Of a DNA stretch of 47,233 nt, positions 18,199-23,738 are shown in pieces. Made by a program: the position numbers and the translations under genes. The stretch comes from Ruminococcus sp. (GTDB lineage: Bacteria; Bacillota; Clostridia; Oscillospirales; Ruminococcaceae), in the NCBI GenBank assembly GCA_017472145.1, contig JAFUQX010000030.1:1-47233 (forward strand). The letters are read 5' to 3'. The notes beneath the pieces were generated by a model, which searched no databases, was not told the DNA's origin, and was given only the letters and a program-made list of their open reading frames with translations. Each line of letters starts with the position of its first letter. The stretch's first letter is position 1.

Positions 18199-19482
18199 AT
18201 GATCGATATTAAATGGATTCGCACCAATCCGGAATTGGTAAAGGAAAATATCAAGAAGAAGTTTCAGGATCAGAAGCTGGAGCTGGTAGACAAGGTGGTT
18301 GAGCTGGACAAGCAGTTCAGAGAGACCAAGGTAGCCTGTGATTCTCTGAGGAATCAGAGAAAGGTGATCAGCAAGAAGATCGGAGGTCTGATGGCTCAGG
18401 GCCGGAAGGATGAGGCCGAGGCTGTAAAGGCTGAGGTTGCAGATCTGGGACAGCAGCTGGCGGAGAAGGAAGCACTGGAAACAGAGCTGGAGGCAAAGAT
18501 CAAGGAAATCATGATGGTGATTCCTAACTTTATCGATGATTCTGTACCGATTGGCAAGGATGACAGCGAAAATGTAGAGGTAGAGCGTTTCGGCGAGCCG
18601 GCTGTTCCGGACTATCCTGTACCGTATCACGTAGATATCATGGAGAATCTGGGTGGAATTGACATTGATTCTGCAAGAAAGACAAGCGGTAATGGCTTCT
18701 ATTATCTTTGCGGGGATATAGCCCGTCTGCATTCCTCCATTCTGGCCTATGCCCGGGATTTTATGATTGAAAAGGGCTTTAAGTACTATATTCCGCCGTT
18801 TATGATCCGCAGCAATGTCGTTACAGGTGTAATGAGCTTTGCAGAAATGGAAGGCATGATGTATAAGATCGAGGGGGAGGATCTGTATCTGATCGGTACA
18901 AGTGAGCACTCGATGATCGGCAAGTTCATAGATACCATCGTACCGGAGGAGACGCTGCCGCAGTGTCTGACGAGCTATTCTCCGTGCTTCCGCAAGGAGG
19001 TAGGTGCACACGGTATCGAGGAACGTGGTGTATATCGTATCCATCAGTTTGAGAAGCAGGAAATGATCGTTGTCTGCAAGCCGGAGGAGAGCATGGATTG
19101 GTTCCATAAGATGTATCAGTATACAGTGGAGTTCTTCCGTACACTGGATGTACCGGTTCGTACACTGGAGTGCTGCTCCGGAGATCTTGCGGATCTGAAG
19201 GTAAAGAGCATTGATGTAGAGGCCTGGTCCCCGAGACAGAAGAAGTATTTTGAGGTAGGCAGCTGCTCCAACCTGGGCGATGCACAGGCCAGAAGACTGG
19301 GCATTCGTGTAAAGGGTGCAGATGGAAACAAGTATTATGCACATACGCTGAATAATACGGTAGTAGCACCGCCGAGAATGCTCATTGCATTCCTGGAGAA
19401 TAATCTGAACGAGGACGGCAGCATCCGCATTCCGGAGGCGCTGCAGCGTTATATGTTTACAGATGTGATCAAGAAGGCATAA
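18199..19482 (+). CDS. serS: Seryl-tRNA synthetase
   Basis: Class II aminoacyl-tRNA synthetase, 427 aa, charging tRNA-Ser in the cytosol. The N-terminal coiled-coil arm that grips the tRNA long variable arm covers about residues 25-105. Class II motif 2 is SYSPCFRKEVGAHG...GVYRIHQFEKQEM. Motif 3 reads NTVVAPPRMLIAFLENN, with the arginine present. Length is normal. AGGAAGGA precedes the start. It lies 37 bases after parB and may be read with it. A bidirectional terminator follows. Confidence 0.97.
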   Translation: MIDIKWIRTNPELVKENIKKKFQDQKLELVDKVVELDKQFRETKVACDSLRNQRKVISKKIGGLMAQGRKDEAEAVKAEVADLGQQLAEKEALETELEAKIKEIMMVIPNFIDDSVPIGKDDSENVEVERFGEPAVPDYPVPYHVDIMENLGGIDIDSARKTSGNGFYYLCGDIARLHSSILAYARDFMIEKGFKYYIPPFMIRSNVVTGVMSFAEMEGMMYKIEGEDLYLIGTSEHSMIGKFIDTIVPEETLPQCLTSYSPCFRKEVGAHGIEERGVYRIHQFEKQEMIVVCKPEESMDWFHKMYQYTVEFFRTLDVPVRTLECCSGDLADLKVKSIDVEAWSPRQKKYFEVGSCSNLGDAQARRLGIRVKGADGNKYYAHTLNNTVVAPPRMLIAFLENNLNEDGSIRIPEALQRYMFTDVIKKA

Positions 19483-19512
19483 GGCTGGAATACCATCGAC
19501 ATAGAACATGAG

Positions 19513-19551
19513 AACAGGGCTGAAGCAGTGTATTGCTTCAGCCCTGTTTGT
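19513..19551. terminator. Bidirectional terminator between serS and spoVT
   Basis: AACAGGGCTGAAGCA (19513-19527) pairs perfectly with TGCTTCAGCCCTGTT (19534-19548). It serves serS from the left and spoVT, whose stop is at 19558, from the right. Confidence 0.88.
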
Positions 19552-19557
19552 GCATAT

Positions 19558-20097
19558 TTACAGCTCGATCTGCTTGCCGAGAAATTGTGAGGCGGCCTGA
19601 ATGAGCGTTCGCTGACTTTCATTGAGAGGAGTGCCGTTTCCGTTTTCCAGAAAGGCCACCGCCCCGGTAACATCGCCAGCGGAAATAATGGGCAGGCAGG
19701 CCATTGCACCTTTATCTACACCCTCGGCTGGAATCAGCGTACTTTCCCGTCCGTCAGAAAAATACTGTCTGCGGTTTTCCATCAGCTCCTCCAGCTCCGG
19801 AGAAACTCTCCGGGCATTCCATTCCTTCTTGGCCGCACCGGATATTGAAATCACATGATCCCGGTCAAATACCGCTACCGGACAGCCGGACAGCTTGTGC
19901 ATGATATCTGCAACCTGGGCTGCGTTTTCACTGATCTCTCCGATGGGAGAATATTTTTTGAAAATGACTTCACCGTCATTGCTTGTATAGATTTCAAGGG
20001 GGTCTCCTTCACGAATCCGCATGGTTCTGCGGATCTCCTTTGGGATCACGACACGACCGAGATCATCGATCCGTCTTACGATTCCTGTGGCTTTCAT
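19558..20097 (-). CDS. spoVT: Stage V sporulation regulator SpoVT
   Basis: Transcription factor of 179 aa with an N-terminal AbrB-type swapped-hairpin DNA-binding domain (MKATGIVRRIDDLGRVVIPK; residues 1-50) and a C-terminal GAF-like domain (about 57-178). In Bacillus, SpoVT tunes forespore sigma-G genes. Its presence suggests spore-forming ancestry, although homologues persist in non-sporulating Clostridia. The start lies behind GGAGG on the minus strand. It is divergent from the tiny-ORF array and convergent with serS. Confidence 0.95.
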   Translation of the reverse strand: MKATGIVRRIDDLGRVVIPKEIRRTMRIREGDPLEIYTSNDGEVIFKKYSPIGEISENAAQVADIMHKLSGCPVAVFDRDHVISISGAAKKEWNARRVSPELEELMENRRQYFSDGRESTLIPAEGVDKGAMACLPIISAGDVTGAVAFLENGNGTPLNESQRTLIQAASQFLGKQIEL

Positions 20098-20131
20098 ATC
20101 CTTTACCTCCGTAATTTTCGGTTTGTGGAAA

Positions 20132-20160
20132 TAGTATTTGCAGGCTTTGTCGGTTTATGC
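20132..20160 (-). promoter_or_regulatory. Possible sigma-F/sigma-G promoter of spoVT
   Basis: On the minus strand GCATA (20156-20160) and AATACTA (20132-20138) are 17 bases apart, close to the forespore consensus GHATR-N17/18-CATNHTA. In Bacillus spoVT is sigma-G controlled. Weak evidence taken alone. Confidence 0.4.
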
Positions 20161-20224
20161 GCTGAGTGAAAAGAAGTTTTTTTAAAAAACAGACTGGACG
20201 CTTTGCGATTCCGCACTTTTTGTC

Positions 20225-20253
20225 ATGACAACCGTGCTGTGCTGTGCTATAAT
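20225..20253 (+). promoter_or_regulatory. Promoter 1 of the tiny-ORF array
   Basis: ATGACA (20225-20230), 17-base spacer, TATAAT (20248-20253), then AAGAA. CCGCACTTT lies just upstream at 20211-20219, as at promoter 2. Confidence 0.7.
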
Positions 20254-20307
20254 AAGAACGTACCAAGGGAAACAAAGAGAGCGGCACTGAATTTTGGAGG
20301 TGATTGT

Positions 20308-20358
20308 ATGTTGATGCTGAATCCCGAGTCCCGCTTCGATGTTACGAAGCGCTTCTGA
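20308..20358 (+). CDS. Tiny ORF 1 (16 aa)
   Basis: Candidate peptide MLMLNPESRFDVTKRF behind TTGGAGGTGAT (SD about 8 bases from ATG). Not recognised. Net charge about +1. It is the first of nine ORFs in one direction and lies between promoters 1 and 2. The evidence for translation is the near-complete SD, which extends into the GGTGAT part of the anti-SD complement. It is not similar to ORFs 2-9. Confidence 0.5.
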   Translation: MLMLNPESRFDVTKRF

Positions 20359-20382
20359 TGCTTCTGTATCGGTCCGCACTTT

Positions 20383-20411
20383 CTGACAGGACTTCCATGG
20401 CGTCCTATGAT
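20383..20411 (+). promoter_or_regulatory. Promoter 2 of the tiny-ORF array
   Basis: CTGACA (20383-20388), 17-base spacer, TATGAT (20406-20411), followed by agaataagaag. CCGCACTTT is repeated just upstream (20374-20382), as at promoter 1, which suggests a shared control element. Confidence 0.65.
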
Positions 20412-20440
20412 AGAATAAGAAGTACAAGGAGGTGATTCGT

Positions 20441-20500
20441 ATGGGTGAGCTGATTCTGGAGACTGTTCTGGATATCGTGAAGGCTCTGCTGGAGGATTGA
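20441..20500 (+). CDS. Tiny ORF 2 (19 aa), MGEL...LLED family
   Basis: Peptide MGELILETVLDIVKALLED behind AAGGAGGTGAT, an 11-base match to the 16S rRNA tail. It would form an amphipathic acidic helix (net about -4). It shares the first four and last four residues with ORFs 6 and 7. Size and amphipathicity recall staphylococcal delta-toxin and phenol-soluble modulins, but no homology is claimed. It follows promoter 2 closely. Confidence 0.65.
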   Translation: MGELILETVLDIVKALLED

Positions 20501-20535
20501 CGCAGTTATGAAAATCAGGGGAAGGAGGAGAGTTT

Positions 20536-20616
20536 ATGATACATTCTGTCATTGCACCGAAGCCAGGGACAGAGTCCTGGCTGGAAAAGCTGCTGAAAGA
20601 TCTCATTGTCTACTGA
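20536..20616 (+). CDS. Tiny ORF 3 (26 aa)
   Basis: Starts MIHSVIAPKPGTE and ends with an amphipathic helix SWLEKLLKDLIVY. The SD is GAAGGAGGAGA. It lies 35 bases after ORF 2 and is probably co-transcribed. Net charge near zero. Not recognised; a membrane-active or signalling peptide is possible but unproven. Confidence 0.6.
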   Translation: MIHSVIAPKPGTESWLEKLLKDLIVY

Positions 20617-20672
20617 GATGCGGCTTTTGCAAAGCACTGTGATAAAATAAGAACCACAGGGAGGTGATTTGT

Positions 20673-20741
20673 ATGAGCACCCGTTTCATACTCCGCAGTG
20701 CGGTGACTGCTGTTCGGATCGCAGCCCGTTTTCTCCGATGA
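20673..20741 (+). CDS. Tiny ORF 4 (22 aa), cationic
   Basis: Begins MSTRFILRSAVTAV and ends RIAARFLR. Five arginines spaced every three to seven residues and no acidic residue give an amphipathic helix of about +5, resembling a cationic antimicrobial or toxin-like peptide. The SD is GGGAGGTGAT. A weaker -10-like sequence, gataaaataagaa (20641-20653), lies just upstream. Confidence 0.6.
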   Translation: MSTRFILRSAVTAVRIAARFLR

Positions 20742-20775
20742 ATACATGTCGCATATCATTTGAGGAGGTGATATT

Positions 20776-20865
20776 ATGACTGCAAAGACACTTATTGGTA
20801 TGGCCAGTGCGGTGGTTACATGCGCAGGTGCGATTGCCGACATTCTGCTCGACAGCAAGCGCTGA
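20776..20865 (+). CDS. Tiny ORF 5 (29 aa), hydrophobic
   Basis: Begins MTAKTLIGMASAVVTCAGA and ends IADILLDSKR. The central stretch is hydrophobic and could span or insert in a membrane; it has one cysteine and a basic end. The SD is GAGGAGGTGAT. It is the longest of the array and lies 34 bases after ORF 4. Confidence 0.6.
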   Translation: MTAKTLIGMASAVVTCAGAIADILLDSKR

Positions 20866-20904
20866 GAGTGAGACCGGACTATAATATAAGGAGGTGATTT
20901 TAAT

Positions 20905-20955
20905 ATGGGAGAGCTGCTTGGACTGGCTATTCTGATGTCCCTGCTGGAGGACTGA
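20905..20955 (+). CDS. Tiny ORF 6 (16 aa), MGEL...LLED family
   Basis: Peptide MGELLGLAILMSLLED, acidic ends around a hydrophobic core, behind AAGGAGGTGAT. It differs from ORF 7 by one residue (Ser12 for Ala). Both nucleotide differences inside the two ORFs leave the frame intact: one is silent and one is a Ser/Ala change, consistent with a translated product. Confidence 0.7.
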   Translation: MGELLGLAILMSLLED

Positions 20956-20995
20956 AAGCTTCATTGTGTACGCCATATAAGGAGGTGATTTTAAT

Positions 20996-21046
20996 ATGGG
21001 AGAGCTGCTTGGATTGGCTATTCTGATGGCCCTGCTGGAGGACTGA
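20996..21046 (+). CDS. Tiny ORF 7 (16 aa), MGEL...LLED family
   Basis: Peptide MGELLGLAILMALLED from the second 91-bp unit, with the same SD and spacing as ORF 6. With ORF 2 it defines a three-member family: MGEL, a hydrophobic core, LLED. Confidence 0.7.
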   Translation: MGELLGLAILMALLED

Positions 21047-21084
21047 AAGCTTCATTGTGTACGCCATATAAGGAGGTGATCTGC

Positions 21085-21144
21085 ATGGATCCTCGTACCG
21101 CTTTTTATATCGCAGATGCGATTCTTGCTCTTACCCGCTGCTGA
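21085..21144 (+). CDS. Tiny ORF 8 (19 aa)
   Basis: Peptide MDPRTAFYIADAILALTRC behind AAGGAGGTGAT. The leader is copied from the 91-bp unit but the coding part is unrelated. It ends in a cysteine. Function not recognised. Confidence 0.55.
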   Translation: MDPRTAFYIADAILALTRC

Positions 21145-21199
21145 TGGGTATTTCACCCGTTCCGCTAATATATACTTTAAATATCAGGAGGTGCTGCAT

Positions 21200-21280
21200 A
21201 TGTTCAGAATGGACGTGATCATCAGATATGGAAAAAAATCCGGCCGGCCGGCATTCTATCAGCCTTTTTCATATCCTTGA
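21200..21280 (+). CDS. Tiny ORF 9 (26 aa), basic and aromatic
   Basis: Begins MFRMDVIIRYGKKSG and ends RPAFYQPFSYP. Net charge about +4, with a proline- and tyrosine-rich end unlike the helical ORFs. The SD is AGGAGGTGC. The last 22 bases overlap the 3' end of the convergent WYL gene, so the two transcripts would be complementary. Confidence 0.45.
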   Translation: MFRMDVIIRYGKKSGRPAFYQPFSYP

Positions 21281-22254
21281 GGTACAGAAAAATGCTGATA
21301 TTGTTTCAGATGTGTCTGTACTTCTTCTATGAGTTCTGCCGGTGACAGAACCTCGGCCGAAGGCCCGAAGGAGAGTATGTGACGAAATATTTCCTGCTTG
21401 TCAAATTCATAGTACCGGAGCTGCATCAACCAGTCTCCATTTTCCAGCGGCTTCATCGTGGTATCATACATCGAAAATAGCAGTGCAGCCCGTTCGGGTG
21501 CATTGCGCCTGTTTCGGATTCGCAGGCAGATCGGCTCAGACGCTTGTCTGGAGCTGAGAATCTTATGGATGCTTTCCACTGGCTGTACAGTATCGGTTTC
21601 CGCTGCCTGAACATTGCGCATCCGGCGGAGATTGGCCTTTACTGCACGTCCCTCTGCCGGATTCCACATAGAAATGCGAAAGACCTGATCTGCTGCAGAA
21701 AACTCGATTCGCAAAGGCCGGGAGAGCATTCCCTTAAGCAGCCCCTGCCGTGTCTGATTGTCATATCGGATATAGCGGTTCTCACGGATGGCTTTCTGCA
21801 CCAGCCGGAACTTCTGTATGAACTCTGGTGTAATATCGTCCCCTTTTCGCATAGGACACACGGAAATATAGCGGCTCATGTCCGGCAGCTTTTCTTTCTC
21901 CAGTGCATGGCGAAGCGATTCTATTTCCGACTGATCAAGAAACAGGGGTATGTATTTGCTGTTGAGTATCATTAGAAGATAGAGCTTCTCTCCCCGGGAT
22001 ATCGGGAATTGGATTTTTCCATTCCGTACAGGCTGTACCCTTGTGTTGTCAGAAAAATCAAACAGCAGGCCTGTGTCGGAACGGATATGCTCAAGAAAAT
22101 CAGCCCCGAAGGCAGCGTGTTTTTCTACGCCGGCGGCCTCCTGAATCTCTGCATATATCTCACTCTTTGAAAGTGTTTTACCATTGCTCAGTCTGTTGAG
22201 TACTGCGGAAAGCGCCAGAACATAACGATTCTTGTATTCATTGATCAATTCCAT
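21259..22254 (-). CDS. WYL-domain-like transcriptional regulator, distal gene
   Basis: 331-aa protein with a divergent WYL-like core. An N-terminal helical winged-HTH-like region (about 1-75) precedes IRENRYIRYDNQTRQG and FRISMWNPAEGRAVKANLRRMRNV. A WCX-like C-terminal domain ends with a helix. WYL proteins sense ligands, perhaps nucleic acid, and often control defence loci. The start at 22254 follows GTGGAGGGA on the minus strand; an in-frame ATG at 22287 lacks such a site. It overlaps the upstream WYL gene by 17 bases and is co-transcribed with it. Confidence 0.7.
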   Translation of the reverse strand: MELINEYKNRYVLALSAVLNRLSNGKTLSKSEIYAEIQEAAGVEKHAAFGADFLEHIRSDTGLLFDFSDNTRVQPVRNGKIQFPISRGEKLYLLMILNSKYIPLFLDQSEIESLRHALEKEKLPDMSRYISVCPMRKGDDITPEFIQKFRLVQKAIRENRYIRYDNQTRQGLLKGMLSRPLRIEFSAADQVFRISMWNPAEGRAVKANLRRMRNVQAAETDTVQPVESIHKILSSRQASEPICLRIRNRRNAPERAALLFSMYDTTMKPLENGDWLMQLRYYEFDKQEIFRHILSFGPSAEVLSPAELIEEVQTHLKQYQHFSVPQGYEKG

Positions 22255-23521
22255 ATATTTCCCTCCACTCTCTGATATCCTGTTCAAAATCGGCCAGCAT
22301 ATCCTCCGGGGCTTTCAGAATACGGATTTCTCCAAGATTCCGGAACAGCCAGGGCTTCAGCTCTACAAAATGATTTACAGAAATGCGTATGTGCATCCAA
22401 TCAGGCTCTGCTTCTTCATACTGGGCATTCGAGAAATATTGCAGCACATGAGGATACAGCTCCTTGCGGACAGCAAGGACAACCTCTGTTAGCTTTTCCG
22501 GACGACAGAATACACCGGTAAAGCTATGGGAAAGTGCGGTTTCGTACAGCTGCTGTATTTCCTCAGCATCTGCCGGTTTTTCTGGTTTTCCATTCATTTC
22601 CGGTGTACGGATCTTGTCGATCCGGTAAAGGACAGGTTCACGGCGGTTCTCATAAAGATTGAGACCAAACAGATACTGTCGGCCTGTTTCTTCATTTATT
22701 ATGATTCTACAGGGATAGATATCCTTGATCGTGTGCTCCTTTTTCCCTTTATAAAGAAACGAAACTATTTCCTGGGCATCCATGGCCTGAAGCAGTGTCC
22801 ATAGTACACCATCATCCAGAATCTGTCCCAGATGATAATGTTTGAACAGAAACTGACTCTCATAGGCCGGGGCGGAATTCTCATTCAGCCGGCGCTTTAT
22901 CGAATCCAGCAGATAATGGCCGCAGGTTGCAGGCGGAATCACATTGCAATGGAAATCTGCAGCCGCTGCAAGGGAGAGCAGTATGGATTCCGGAAGCGCT
23001 TTGAGCGGATCGGATGAACGTGTGTAGAATTTTTTATTTCCTTTTCGCTCACATTGCAGAAAGCCATGCTCTGTAAGATGATCTATACAACGCTCAATGG
23101 TGCGATCGGATGGGACCTTATCCTGGGTAAATTCATTCTTGATGTCCGCTGCTGTAAAGCATACCTCCTCTTGGCTGAACATCTGCATGATAGCCAGTGA
23201 TGTGAAAAGATGCTTTGCAGTGAAGCTCTTGATAGAATAAAGCTCAAGCAGGGCCTTGTGGGGTTCTGTGAACATGTCCTTCCGAAAGGCTAAGGCTTTC
23301 TGTCCGCTGCTTAGCTTCACCTCTGTCAGATATTTTCCCATGACGGATTTCAGATTTGCTGTAAGCTGGTAGTAGCGGCTTTTGCTTATACCTTGTTTTT
23401 TGTAATCCTCCTGCGTATAGCAGCCGTAGAAAAATATAATGCGCAGAAATTCCAGAATTTCTGTGAAGTTCTTGATGAAATCACGCTGCTTCTTATTTCT
23501 TTCCATGTCATTTCTTTTCAT
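22238..23521 (-). CDS. WYL-domain transcriptional regulator, promoter-proximal gene
   Basis: 427-aa regulator. N-terminal helices include ISKSRYYQLTANLKS. A winged HTH is suggested by CFTAADIKNEF and SDRTIERCIDHLTEHGFLQCERKGNKKFYT (about 120-175). The WYL core reads AQEIVSFLYKGKKEHTI and then RQYLFGLNLYENRREPVLYR, ending RIDKI. A WCX-like C-terminal region follows. It is divergent from the helicase operon across a 217-base intergenic region with a promoter on each strand, so it is the likely regulator of that operon and of itself. Confidence 0.78.
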   Translation of the reverse strand: MKRNDMERNKKQRDFIKNFTEILEFLRIIFFYGCYTQEDYKKQGISKSRYYQLTANLKSVMGKYLTEVKLSSGQKALAFRKDMFTEPHKALLELYSIKSFTAKHLFTSLAIMQMFSQEEVCFTAADIKNEFTQDKVPSDRTIERCIDHLTEHGFLQCERKGNKKFYTRSSDPLKALPESILLSLAAAADFHCNVIPPATCGHYLLDSIKRRLNENSAPAYESQFLFKHYHLGQILDDGVLWTLLQAMDAQEIVSFLYKGKKEHTIKDIYPCRIIINEETGRQYLFGLNLYENRREPVLYRIDKIRTPEMNGKPEKPADAEEIQQLYETALSHSFTGVFCRPEKLTEVVLAVRKELYPHVLQYFSNAQYEEAEPDWMHIRISVNHFVELKPWLFRNLGEIRILKAPEDMLADFEQDIREWREIYGIDQ

Positions 23522-23555
23522 GATGTGCTACCCTTTTCTGTTTTTTGTTGATTCC

Positions 23556-23584
23556 ATTATATCACATCCGGCTGAGGATGACAA
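23556..23584 (-). promoter_or_regulatory. Promoter of the WYL gene pair
   Basis: On the minus strand TTGTCA (23579-23584), 17-base spacer, TATAAT (23556-23561). Confidence 0.8.
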
Positions 23585-23658
23585 TAGCTTCATGGTACAT
23601 CTGATGATCAATATGCAGGGTGATTGTGCATCTTTTACAAAAAAACATATAATAATCG

Positions 23659-23687
23659 TTGACTTTTTAGTTTATTTATGGTAATAT
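23659..23687 (+). promoter_or_regulatory. Promoter of the helicase operon
   Basis: TTGACT (23659-23664), 17-base spacer, TAATAT (23682-23687). The predicted start near 23694 makes the ATG at 23697 unlikely and favours the one at 23739. Confidence 0.78.
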
Positions 23688-23738
23688 AGTAACAGAATGA
23701 AAAATATCGGATTCTGTAATATAAGAAAGGAGAAGTAT

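Larger units (their letters stand above)
20885..21075 (+). repeat. 91-bp tandem duplication carrying tiny ORFs 6 and 7
   Basis: The unit running from tataaggaggtgat through the ORF to gtacgcca repeats with an exact 91-base offset (20885 and 20976). A third tataaggaggtgat at 21067 begins the ORF 8 segment. The two complete units differ by only a few bases, so the duplication is recent. Confidence 0.9.

Noticed and set aside
20880-20885. TATAAT as a promoter for tiny ORF 6
   Set aside because: It lies only four bases from the SD, so the transcript would start within or after the SD; no -35 box either.
20182-20976. Minus-strand ORFs across the tiny-ORF region
   Set aside because: No SD sequences on that strand; all strong SDs and promoters face right.
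21259-23521. Link to a type VI CRISPR system, since WYL proteins accompany Cas13d in Ruminococcus
   Set aside because: No Cas gene or repeat array in the window; helicases are the only linked large genes.
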